Shown here: positions 1 through 5,212 of the stretch, piece after piece
Layout: each line of letters begins with the position of its first letter
How positions within the stretch are numbered: the first letter of the stretch is position 1
Origin: Deltaproteobacteria bacterium
GTDB taxonomy: Bacteria; Desulfobacterota; Desulfuromonadia; Desulfuromonadales; BM103
Reading direction: 5' to 3'
Length of the DNA: 5,212 bases
Assembly: GCA_006226895.1 (NCBI GenBank)
Contig: SBFN01000107.1
Span: 1 to 5,212, forward strand
Notes under the pieces: model-generated
Told to the model about the DNA's origin: nothing
The model's database searches: none
What the model saw: the letters and a program-made list of their open reading frames with translations, nothing else
Translations under genes and position numbers: made by a program

Positions 1-284
1 AGAACTGACAGGAGAGCAAGCATGAAAACCAGGTTCAAGCCGCCTACAGCCACAAGAGCCGGTCGCACCCGGGCATTAAGCAGCAACAGGAGCCCGGCCA
101 GGAATTCCACGTAAGGCAGAGTGGCTGCAACCAGGTAGTTCATGGCGTAAGGGAGAAGCTGGTAGGCCGCGACATGTCCGGCAAAAGCGACCACGTCCTG
201 CATTTTCACGGCGCCGGCATACACAAAGGTTAACGCCAGAGCAAGGCGAGAGAGGTGGTAGAGAAAGATTTGCGTGCGCTTCAT
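1..284 (-). CDS. MauE/DoxX-family inner-membrane protein (partial, 3' end outside window)
   Basis: The 94 visible codons, read from the ATG at 284 down to the window edge, give a very hydrophobic protein. Its pattern fits the MauE/DoxX family: a first helix at about residues 11-25 ending in YAGAVKMQD (AG..K..D signature), then a QLLP motif near 42-45, then LPYVEFLAGLLLLL around 56-69 with the family's conserved P..E..AG. A third helix starts near 76. Members are four-helix membrane proteins linked to thiol or quinone redox chemistry, for example MauE in methylamine dehydrogenase maturation; the exact substrate here is unknown. The start overlaps the rhodanese stop (ATGA) and is preceded by a purine-rich Shine-Dalgarno (GGGGGAGGG), so it is probably translated together with the rhodanese. 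Family assignment is by motif memory. The C-terminus is not visible. Confidence 0.8.
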   Translation of the reverse strand, partial: MKRTQIFLYHLSRLALALTFVYAGAVKMQDVVAFAGHVAAYQLLPYAMNYLVAATLPYVEFLAGLLLLLNARVRPALVAVGGLNLVFMLALLSV

Positions 285-778
285 TGGCCCTCCCCCGAAA
301 CGGGCAGGCCGGCATCACGCCATTCCGGAAAGCCGCCTTCAAAAACCCGAACGTCGAGGTAGCCTGAGTTTATCAAGGTCATGCCCAGATCGAAAGAATC
401 AGGACACCCGAAGCCACTGCAATAAGTGATGATAACCCGATTCCTGGCAACCCTGCCAAGAAACTCAGGCAGTTCAGCTTCGATCTCGACCATCGGCAGC
501 GAGACCGCACCTGCGATATGTTCTGATGCGAAGAGTTCGGGACTTCGAGCATCAACGATCAAGCCTCCAGAAGCCATGACGCGTTGGACTTCATCGATCA
601 AGACAGGCATCGGTAACGTTGCAGGTGAGCTGATCTCTTCAGTCGTGCTCTGCGCTGGGACCAGACGACCACTGAAGGCGTCCATCACCAGTTGGTGATT
701 CAGAGTCAAACCGAACAGGGCGCCAAAGGCAATCAGAACACAGGCTTCAAGAGCTATGCGTTTTAAATCTCCGAGCAT
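281..778 (-). CDS. Membrane-anchored rhodanese-like sulfurtransferase
   Basis: A 165-residue protein with one N-terminal membrane helix (about 9-30, preceded by K5 and R6) and a single rhodanese domain (about 57-160). Visible signatures are VDARS (75-79), the SEHIAGAVSLP block (85-95), the active-site loop YCSGFGC with the probable catalytic Cys120 and a second Cys125, and the C-terminal EGGFPEW (147-153). Rhodaneses form a persulfide on the catalytic Cys and move sulfane sulfur or act in thiol redox. The positive-inside rule suggests N-in topology, so the domain would face the periplasm (inference). The start directly follows the slyX TAA and has only a weak Shine-Dalgarno, so coupling to slyX translation is likely. 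The stop overlaps the MauE/DoxX start. The two-cysteine loop may form a disulfide, in keeping with a redox partner next door. Confidence 0.9.
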   Translation of the reverse strand: MLGDLKRIALEACVLIAFGALFGLTLNHQLVMDAFSGRLVPAQSTTEEISSPATLPMPVLIDEVQRVMASGGLIVDARSPELFASEHIAGAVSLPMVEIEAELPEFLGRVARNRVIITYCSGFGCPDSFDLGMTLINSGYLDVRVFEGGFPEWRDAGLPVSGEGQ

Positions 779-970
779 TTATTCGTCCGGAGACTCTGTG
801 AGCTCAGGCCCCAGGCTGCCGAGCATTTCGTGCATGGCCCTGATCTTTCGTTCAAGATGGTCAATCCGGGCATGCGCTGAGGTCAATTCCGTATTCAGCT
901 CTTCAACCATGATGTTCTGGTGAGCGTAACGAATTTCCAGTTCAACAATGCGCTCTCTCAATTCTTCCAT
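779..970 (-). CDS. slyX: SlyX-family small coiled-coil protein
   Basis: A 63-residue, charged, helical protein with no membrane segment. The segment IVELEIRYAHQNIMVEELN (8-26) matches the SlyX family core (ELE.R.A.Q...IEELN), followed by a heptad-rich stretch to about residue 50 and an acidic tail (ELTESPDE). SlyX proteins are short coiled coils of unknown biochemical role; E. coli slyX lies near slyD, and no function can be inferred from that here. I chose the ATG at 970 over an in-frame ATG at 1012 because a near-perfect Shine-Dalgarno (AAAGGAGGT) lies just upstream of 970 and would be inside the longer version, and because family similarity begins at the shorter start. It is first in the - strand operon; its TAA abuts the rhodanese ATG. 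Confidence 0.8.
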   Translation of the reverse strand: MEELRERIVELEIRYAHQNIMVEELNTELTSAHARIDHLERKIRAMHEMLGSLGPELTESPDE

Positions 971-974
971 AAAG

Positions 975-983
975 ACCTCCTTT
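975..983 (-). promoter_or_regulatory. Strong Shine-Dalgarno of slyX
   Basis: On the - strand AAAGGAGGT lies four bases before the ATG at 970. It is an almost full anti-16S match and decides the slyX start against the in-frame upstream ATG at 1012. Confidence 0.8.
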
Positions 984-993
984 AAACGCGCAC

Positions 994-1022
994 ATGCTAT
1001 CAGAAGAACCACAGCTGCGCAA
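994..1022 (-). promoter_or_regulatory. Weak promoter candidate for the slyX-rhodanese-MauE/DoxX operon
   Basis: Reading the - strand, TTGCGC (1022-1017) and TAGCAT (999-994) are 17 bases apart, followed by the slyX Shine-Dalgarno. Both boxes are poor matches to the sigma70 consensus (3/6 and 4/6), so this is only a candidate. The divergent arrangement requires some promoter for this operon within about 971-1114. Confidence 0.2.
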
Positions 1023-1045
1023 TCTACTCAATGAGGCTGAAATCA

Positions 1046-1073
1046 TTGCAAACTTTTGTAAAATTGATATCAT
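1046..1073 (+). promoter_or_regulatory. Sigma70-like promoter candidate for the sco-cta operon
   Basis: TTGCAA (1046-1051) and TATCAT (1068-1073) are separated by 16 bases within an AT-rich patch (about 1041-1100) in otherwise GC-richer DNA. The -10 box differs from TATAAT at one position. The site lies about 40 bases before the sco ATG. The -10 region overlaps the palindrome TGATATCA (1065-1072), which could serve as an operator half, but I recognise no known regulator. The leader continues as an AT-rich stretch to a modest Shine-Dalgarno-like GATGAG at 1104-1109. Confidence 0.45.
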
Positions 1074-1114
1074 TACTTCGATTGTCAACTTTCCTATTTT
1101 CAAGATGAGACCTC

Positions 1115-2233
1115 ATGACTAAAGACAAAATCACAAAACAACAGTGTGCCCCTGCGGTTCTTATCGCTACGGCGTGCGGTGTTCTTCTCTGTGCACTGTC
1201 ACTGGGCGGCCCGGCAACAGCAGCCGAGGAGCAGCGCCAGAACAGCAAACCGGCCGCGATGACACACGATCAAGACGCTGGCATGGGCCATGATAAACAT
1301 GCTGAAATGACTCATGCCAGGCCCAGTGAAATGGCGCATGATCAACACGCCGGGATGAACCACGACAAGTCGGACCAGATGGCCCAGAATAAATCAGGTG
1401 AGAAGGCCACGACCAAGCCCAGCGAGATGAATCACGATCAGCATGCGGGAATGGAGCATGAAGGCCAGGGCGACTCAGCTGGAGAGCCTGCCGTCCATGT
1501 TCATCCCGTGCAGACGGAAGCCGATGAGAGCAAAGTCGGGCTTGATGAAAAACTCGGCGACATCCTCCCACTCGACCTGATCTTTGCTGACGAGCAGGGC
1601 AACCCTGTCAGCCTCGCTGCGCTGGTGACCAAACCGACGATAATCGCGCCAGTCTACTACCGGTGTCCCAACGTCTGCCATTTCCTGCAAGGGGATCTGG
1701 CACGTGTCCTTCCCGGGCTCAAGCTCAAGGGCGGCGAAGATTACCAGGTTATCTCCGTCAGCTTTGACGACACCGAGAAACCGGAACTGGCACAACGCAG
1801 CCGGGACACCTACTACGCGGCCATGAAAAACCAGTACCCGGACAAAGCCTGGCGTTTCCTGACCGGTGACAAGGAGACGATTCTTCAGTTAACCGATGCT
1901 GCAGGCTATCGCTTTCAAAAAGTAGGTACAGAGTTCCTCCACCCTGTGGTGTTCTTCGTCGTTTCACCTGAAGGCATGATCGTACGTTACCTGCATGGCA
2001 CCCACGTTCTCCCCAAGGACCTGACCCTGGCACTTTACGAAGCGAAAACAGGGCACGTTGGCACCACAATTCGTAAAATGGTACAGTACTGCTTCAGTTT
2101 CGACCCGGAGCAGAAAACCTATGTTTTCAACATTTTGCGTGTTTCAGCTACGGCTATCTTAACAACCCTGGCGATCTTCGCTGCCTTCCTGGTGTTCAGC
2201 GGCAAGAGGGGCAAGAAGGATAAGAATTTATGA
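1115..2233 (+). CDS. sco: Sco1/SenC copper chaperone with Met/His-rich N-terminal extension and C-terminal membrane anchor
   Basis: Sco proteins are thioredoxin-fold, membrane-tethered periplasmic proteins that bind copper through two Cys and one His and help build the CuA site of oxidase subunit II. This 372-residue protein has a signal peptide (hydrophobic 12-32, likely cleavage near PATAA/EEQ at 36-37), a Met/His-rich low-complexity region (49-130), then the Sco domain (about 140-312) with CPNVC (Cys184, Cys188) and the conserved LHP His276. An extension with YCFSFDPEQKTYVFNI leads to a C-terminal helix (about 340-361) and a Lys-rich cytoplasmic tail. If the signal peptide is cleaved, that helix is the only anchor. 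The ATG at 1115 is the first after an in-frame TGA at 1106. The stop overlaps the ctaD start (ATGA). At 372 residues it is clearly longer than the usual 190-280, mainly because of the Met/His region. Cys residues at 11, 21 and 26 do not form a good lipobox. Confidence 0.93.
   Translation: MTKDKITKQQCAPAVLIATACGVLLCALSLGGPATAAEEQRQNSKPAAMTHDQDAGMGHDKHAEMTHARPSEMAHDQHAGMNHDKSDQMAQNKSGEKATTKPSEMNHDQHAGMEHEGQGDSAGEPAVHVHPVQTEADESKVGLDEKLGDILPLDLIFADEQGNPVSLAALVTKPTIIAPVYYRCPNVCHFLQGDLARVLPGLKLKGGEDYQVISVSFDDTEKPELAQRSRDTYYAAMKNQYPDKAWRFLTGDKETILQLTDAAGYRFQKVGTEFLHPVVFFVVSPEGMIVRYLHGTHVLPKDLTLALYEAKTGHVGTTIRKMVQYCFSFDPEQKTYVFNILRVSATAILTTLAIFAAFLVFSGKRGKKDKNL
1259..1474 (+). repeat. Nine tandem 24-base units coding a Met-x-His octapeptide array in Sco
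   Basis: Methionines fall at residues 49, 57, 65, 73, 81, 89, 105 and 113 of Sco, all on a strict eight-residue register; only the unit at 97 has lost its Met. Seven of the nine units begin Met-x-His, and the best conserved read MAHDQHAG (73) and MNHDQHAG (105). Ten His residues lie within the array, followed by an HVH at 128-130. The unit at 89 (MAQNKSGE) lacks His and that at 97 (KATTKPSE) lacks both. Met- and His-rich stretches of this kind occur in periplasmic copper proteins such as CopA/PcoA relatives, so copper binding is a reasonable inference. The codons vary between units, so the array is not a recent perfect duplication. Confidence 0.85.
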
Positions 2234-3858
2234 GTGATGTAACGACTACAGCAACCAGCGAGCGCGGCTTTTTCGATGAAGGCCAGTACCCGGGAATCTT
2301 TGCCTGGCTCCTCTCCACGGACCATAAGCGTATCGGCCTGCTCTACTTCTGGTGCATCGTCACCTTCTTTTGTGTTGGTGCAATCCTCGGCCTGCTAATT
2401 CGTCTGGAGCTTTTTGCCCCGGGTGAAACAATCATGGGCGCTCAAACCTACAACGCCGTCTTTACTCTGCACGGCGTGATCATGATTTTTCTCTTTATCA
2501 TTCCCGGCATACCGGCGGCGTTTGGCAACCTGATCATGCCGATCCAACTTGGCGCCCGTGATGTGGCCTTTCCGAAACTCAACCTCTTCTCCTGGTATCT
2601 TTACATTACAGGCGCTATTCTTGCGGTGACCTCACTCTTTACCGGCGGCGGCCCGCCGGACACCGGCTGGACCTTCTACGTACCCTTCTCGGCCCAGACC
2701 AGCACCAACGTTTCCCTGGCTGCCGTGGCGGTCTTCATTCTCGGTTTCTCGTCGATTCTCACCGGCCTCAACTTCGTTACCACGATTCATCGTTTGCGAA
2801 CCGAGGGGATGACCTGGATGCGCATCCCGCTGTTTACCTGGTCACTCTATGCCACCGCCTGGATCCAGATCCTCGCCACGCCGGTCATCGGCATTACAGT
2901 TGCCATGCTCTTTGCTGAACGAATCATCGGCACCGGCCTCTTCGATCCGGCCCAGGGTGGAGATCCGATCATGTTCCAGCACCTGTTCTGGATCTACTCT
3001 CATCCGGCGGTTTACATCATGATTCTTCCCGGCATGGGCGTGGTCTCAGACATCGTCCCGGTTTTTTCCCGCAAGCCCTGCTTCGGCTACAAAGCCATCG
3101 TCGTTTCAAGCCTCGCCATCGCCTTTGCCGGTTCCCTGGTCTGGGCACACCACATGTACACCAGCGGCATGTCAGATATGGCGGTCCTGGTCTTCTCATT
3201 TTTGACTTTCATCGTTGCCATTCCCTCGGCAATCAAGGTCTTCAACTGGCTGGCAACCCTTTACGAGGGTTCCATCCTGCTCGATCCGCCACTCCTTTAC
3301 GCGCTGTCATTCATCCTGCTCTTTACCATCGGCGGGCTAACCGGTCTGGTCCTGGGTGCGGCGGCTGCAGACGTCCACGTTCACGACACCTACTTCGTCG
3401 TTGGCCACTTCCATTTCGTTATGTTCGGCGGGACCGGCATGGCCTTCTTTGCCGCCATGCACTATTGGCTGCCAAAGATCTACGGCCGCATGTACGACAA
3501 AACCATAGCAACCGTTGCCTGGGCGGTTATGGTCATCGGCTTCCTGATTCTCTACATTTCGATGAAAATTGTCGGCATGCAAGGAATGCCACGCCGCTAC
3601 TACGATTATGTCCCTGAGTTTACCGGGCTGAATCAATTGGCAACCGTAGGATCCTGGATTCTGGCTGTTGGGCTGGTGCTGATGTTCGCAAACATTATTC
3701 GTGGCATCTTCAAAGGCGACCCCGTTGAAGCCAACCCCTGGGGCGGTGCCTCTCTAGAATGGCAGATCCCCTCACCCCCGCCGATGGAGAATTTTGGCGA
3801 AGAGGATCCGGTGGTCACTCACGGCCCCTATGATTTCACGAAAGCGGGGATCCTATGA
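2230..3858 (+). CDS. ctaD: Cytochrome c oxidase subunit I (A2-type heme-copper oxygen reductase)
   Basis: This is the catalytic subunit, which reduces O2 to water and pumps protons across the inner membrane. The 542 residues are the normal length, with about twelve membrane helices. Heme ligands are visible: His81 (TLHG) and His395 for the low-spin heme, His393 (GHFHF) for heme a3. CuB ligands are His258, His307 and His308 (WAHHMY), and Tyr262 lies four residues after His258, as required for the His-Tyr crosslink. D-channel residues Asp111, Asn100 and Asn118 and the K-channel Lys336 (IPSAIKVFNW) are present. The loop reads YSHPAVY (256-262) instead of GHPEVY: the channel Glu is replaced by the Tyr-Ser pair that defines A2-type enzymes. 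A Shine-Dalgarno AAGGA lies in the end of sco. The start overlaps the sco stop and the stop overlaps the ctaE start, both as ATGA. Whether the donor is cytochrome c cannot be read from this subunit. Confidence 0.97.
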   Translation: MSDVTTTATSERGFFDEGQYPGIFAWLLSTDHKRIGLLYFWCIVTFFCVGAILGLLIRLELFAPGETIMGAQTYNAVFTLHGVIMIFLFIIPGIPAAFGNLIMPIQLGARDVAFPKLNLFSWYLYITGAILAVTSLFTGGGPPDTGWTFYVPFSAQTSTNVSLAAVAVFILGFSSILTGLNFVTTIHRLRTEGMTWMRIPLFTWSLYATAWIQILATPVIGITVAMLFAERIIGTGLFDPAQGGDPIMFQHLFWIYSHPAVYIMILPGMGVVSDIVPVFSRKPCFGYKAIVVSSLAIAFAGSLVWAHHMYTSGMSDMAVLVFSFLTFIVAIPSAIKVFNWLATLYEGSILLDPPLLYALSFILLFTIGGLTGLVLGAAAADVHVHDTYFVVGHFHFVMFGGTGMAFFAAMHYWLPKIYGRMYDKTIATVAWAVMVIGFLILYISMKIVGMQGMPRRYYDYVPEFTGLNQLATVGSWILAVGLVLMFANIIRGIFKGDPVEANPWGGASLEWQIPSPPPMENFGEEDPVVTHGPYDFTKAGIL

Positions 3859-4460
3859 GTGGCCATGTTCACAAGGATTATACTGGCGCCAAGTTCGGCA
3901 TGTGGCTCTTCCTTTTCACCGAGGTGCTACTCTTTGGCGGGCTCTTTCTTCTCTATGCTGTCTACCTGGCCCGTTATCCACAAGAGTTTATTTCAGCCGG
4001 CAAAGAACTTAATGTCTGGTTCGGTGGCGGCAACACCCTGGTTCTTCTGACCAGCAGCCTGTTCGTCGCCATCTCGATCACCGCCTTGCGCCGCGGTGCC
4101 AAGACGCTCTGTCTCAGGCTGCTCGGCAGCACAATCGCTTGCGCCGTCATCTTCATGGTCAACAAATACTTTGAATGGAACGCAAAGATCAGTCACGGCA
4201 TCTATCCCGGCTCGGACCACCTGAAAGAGATGCAGCCCGGTGAGATGGTCTTCTTCAACCTCTATTATTTAACCACCGGACTGCACGGACTCCACGTTAT
4301 CATCGGAGCCCTGGTCATCGCCTGGGCCATGTTCCTGATCAAAAAGGACCAGGTCAATGCCGACGACTGGGTTATTCTCGAGAATGCCGGGCTTTACTGG
4401 CACCTGGTTGACCTGATCTGGATTTTTGTTTTCCCGTTGTACTACTTGATTTTGCACTAA
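3855..4460 (+). CDS. ctaE: Cytochrome c oxidase subunit III
   Basis: A 201-residue membrane protein of the heme-copper oxidase subunit III family, in the short five-helix form (helices near 13-37, 60-78, 88-104, 132-161 and 178-199) rather than the seven-helix mitochondrial type. Family marks are KFGMWLFLFTEVLLFGGLF (13-31), NKYFEW (103-108), the TGLHGLHVIIGAL helix (141-153, His144 and His147) and the C-terminal YWHLVDLIWIFVFPLYYL (181-198). Subunit III has no metal; it stabilises subunit I and helps keep proton uptake through the D channel active. The start overlaps the ctaD stop (ATGA), with a GGGGA Shine-Dalgarno inside ctaD, so expression is probably coupled. Unlike the preceding genes, it is followed by a long gap before ctaF. 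Confidence 0.95.
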   Translation: MSGHVHKDYTGAKFGMWLFLFTEVLLFGGLFLLYAVYLARYPQEFISAGKELNVWFGGGNTLVLLTSSLFVAISITALRRGAKTLCLRLLGSTIACAVIFMVNKYFEWNAKISHGIYPGSDHLKEMQPGEMVFFNLYYLTTGLHGLHVIIGALVIAWAMFLIKKDQVNADDWVILENAGLYWHLVDLIWIFVFPLYYLILH

Positions 4461-4643
4461 TCAATATTGAGAAGACTTAACGCAAAAACGCCAAGGGATA
4501 AGGAAAGCCACAGAGAGAACTTCTTTGTTTGAAAACTCATAAAACCGATTTTCTTTGCGCTTTGGTTTTAACCTTTGCGCCTCGAGTGAGTAAAGCGAAC
4601 GGGCGTTAAAAGCATTTCGCCCTTAAGTCCAAAAGAGGTATTT
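4461..4643 (+). repeat. Gene-free intergenic region with short repeated and inverted CTTTGCG-type motifs
   Basis: This 183-base gap inside the operon codes for nothing convincing. It opens with a perfect palindrome TCAATATTGA (4461-4470) right after the ctaE stop. CGCAAA occurs at 4481-4486 next to AACGCCAAGG, and its complement TTTGCG occurs twice on the right within exact CTTTGCGC copies at 4553-4560 and 4573-4580, 20 bases apart. TTCTTTG also recurs (4521, 4551). CCACAGAGAG lies between. This resembles degenerate 'CGCAAAG.../CACAGAG...' intergenic repeats that I remember from Desulfuromonadales and other genomes; the family assignment is uncertain. A GGGCG/CGCCC stem with a 12-base loop (4601-4622) follows. 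The ctaF Shine-Dalgarno (AGAGGT, 4634-4639) closes the region. There is no T-tract typical of an intrinsic terminator. Confidence 0.45.
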
Positions 4644-4928
4644 ATGTCCGAAGAACACACTCACATAGTTCCTTACAAAACTTTCGCCATTGTCTGGATC
4701 GGTCTGCTGATCCTCACCGGGGTCACCGTTGTTGTAGCGCAATACAACCTGGGTGCGATGAACATTTGGGTTGCCCTTGGCATCGCGACACTCAAATCAG
4801 GCTTGGTGGTTGCAGTCTTTATGCACATGAAGTACGAAAATCGCCTTTTCAAACTTTCGCTTTTTGCGGCGTTGGCGATTCTGGCGATCTTTATAGGCCT
4901 TAACTTTTTTGATGTTCTATACCGCTAA
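4644..4928 (+). CDS. ctaF: Cytochrome c oxidase subunit IV (prokaryotic type)
   Basis: A 94-residue protein with three membrane helices (about 12-33, 39-60 and 70-88), the normal size for the bacterial subunit IV family (COX4_pro, CtaF/CyoD-like). The family signature lies in and after helix 2: TLKSGLVVAVFMHMKYE (49-65), including Lys51, His61 and the FMH.K.E core. The short N-terminus carries two His (EEHTHIVPYK). This accessory subunit is thought to help assemble or stabilise the subunit I-III core; it has no redox centre. It begins a second block of the operon after a long gap and has its own Shine-Dalgarno (AGAGGT). The Shine-Dalgarno of the following ctaC overlaps its stop codon, which ties the two genes together. 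Confidence 0.92.
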   Translation: MSEEHTHIVPYKTFAIVWIGLLILTGVTVVVAQYNLGAMNIWVALGIATLKSGLVVAVFMHMKYENRLFKLSLFAALAILAIFIGLNFFDVLYR

Positions 4929-4934
4929 GGAGAG
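4927..4934 (+). promoter_or_regulatory. Shine-Dalgarno that fixes the GTG start of ctaC
   Basis: AAGGAGAG overlaps the last two bases of the ctaF stop codon and ends three bases before GTG at 4938. The ctaC frame has an in-frame stop at 4926-4928, the ctaF TAA itself, and no ATG until residue 35 inside a membrane helix, so GTG is the only sensible start. Confidence 0.75.
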
Positions 4935-4937
4935 ACT

Positions 4938-5212
4938 GTGAACACCCAACCTCTGATCACTACCACTGAGGCAGTCGACAAGGCCTTCTACCTTATTTTC
5001 GGCATCAGCGGCGTCGCCCTGCTCGGCATCACGGTGGCCATGGTTTACCTGGTCTGGCGTTACAATCGCAAACGCTACCCTGTGCCAATCAGCCAGAAAG
5101 ATCACAACGTCTGGCTCGAGGTTACCTGGACCGTCATCCCTTCGATTCTGGTCATGCTGATGTTCTGGTACGGCTGGGAAGGCTACCTCTCCCTGCGCCG
5201 CGTCCCGGACAA
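4938..5212 (+). CDS. ctaC: Cytochrome c oxidase subunit II, N-terminal part (runs off right edge)
   Basis: Subunit II takes electrons from the donor cytochrome at its CuA centre and passes them to subunit I. The 91 visible residues show the membrane hairpin typical of the family: helix 1 at about 17-40, a basic loop (RYNRKRYPVP, 41-50), then VWLEVTWTVIPSILVMLMFW (58-77), with the conserved E..W...P, leading into the second helix and toward the periplasmic domain. The protein starts almost directly with the hairpin, without a signal peptide or lipobox in front. The CuA-binding domain, and any fused cytochrome c domain that would make it a caa3-type enzyme, lie beyond the window. The start is GTG, nine bases after the ctaF stop. 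Its place after subunits I, III and IV is less common than the order with subunit II first. Confidence 0.92.
   Translation, partial: MNTQPLITTTEAVDKAFYLIFGISGVALLGITVAMVYLVWRYNRKRYPVPISQKDHNVWLEVTWTVIPSILVMLMFWYGWEGYLSLRRVPD

Noticed and set aside
76..342. Open frame on the - strand across the MauE/DoxX and rhodanese junction
   Set aside because: It is out of frame with two well-supported overlapping genes and its protein is Arg/Cys/Pro-rich without any recognisable motif.
971..1012. Longer slyX start at 1012 giving 77 residues
   Set aside because: The excellent Shine-Dalgarno AAAGGAGGT would lie inside the gene, and SlyX similarity begins only at the later ATG (970).
1064..1074. FNR box over the oxidase promoter
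   Set aside because: TTGATATCATT lacks the four-base spacer of TTGAT-N4-ATCAA.
1145..1194. Lipoprotein signal in Sco using Cys21 or Cys26
   Set aside because: ATAC and VLLC do not fit the lipobox, and a normal signal-peptidase site (PATAA) follows.
1167..1571. Long antisense frame opposite the Met/His array of sco
   Set aside because: The complement of a His- and Met-rich repeat naturally lacks stops; the product has no family features and no ribosome-binding site that I can see.
3794..4050. Alternative + strand frames overlapping the ctaD/ctaE junction
   Set aside because: They are shadows of ctaD and ctaE in other frames; the encoded proteins show no motif and the true frames are strongly conserved.
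4601..4630. Intrinsic terminator after ctaE
   Set aside because: The stem is only five pairs with a 12-base loop and no following T-tract, so termination is unsupported.

Overview
The window holds most of an aa3-type (heme-copper) cytochrome c oxidase operon on the + strand, with a short divergent operon on the - strand to its left. The sequence suggests a Gram-negative bacterium of moderate to high GC. The Sco–ctaD–ctaE–ctaF–ctaC order, the A2-type subunit I, the SlyX homologue and the style of the intergenic repeats recall the Desulfuromonadales/Geobacter side of the Desulfobacterota. That placement is inference from memory of the families, not from any search.

Left part (1-970, - strand, read right to left): a small SlyX-family coiled-coil protein, a membrane-anchored rhodanese and a MauE/DoxX-family membrane protein that runs off the left edge. 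The stop codon of slyX touches the rhodanese start, and the rhodanese stop overlaps the next start (ATGA), so the three form a tight, probably translationally coupled unit. The rhodanese plus MauE/DoxX pair suggests a thiol or sulfur redox function at the inner membrane.

Middle (971-1114): a divergent intergenic region with a good sigma70-like promoter candidate for the oxidase operon and a strong Shine-Dalgarno for slyX.

Right part (1115-5212, + strand): a Sco/SenC copper chaperone, then oxidase subunits I (ctaD), III (ctaE), IV (ctaF) and II (ctaC, cut by the right edge). sco-ctaD and ctaD-ctaE overlap by ATGA. ctaE and ctaF are separated by 183 bases that hold no gene but do hold short repeated and inverted CTTTGCG-type motifs. 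Sco is expected to deliver copper to the CuA site of subunit II. Subunit I carries hemes a and a3 and CuB, and subunits III and IV stabilise the complex.

Most notable points: a regular eight-residue Met-x-His repeat array inserted between the signal peptide and the Sco domain, which looks like a built-in copper-collecting tail; the Tyr-Ser (A2) version of the proton channel in subunit I; subunit II placed last; and the repeat-like sequence that splits the operon. I see no wholly new system: the genes are recognisable, and the novelty lies in the Sco extension and the architecture.
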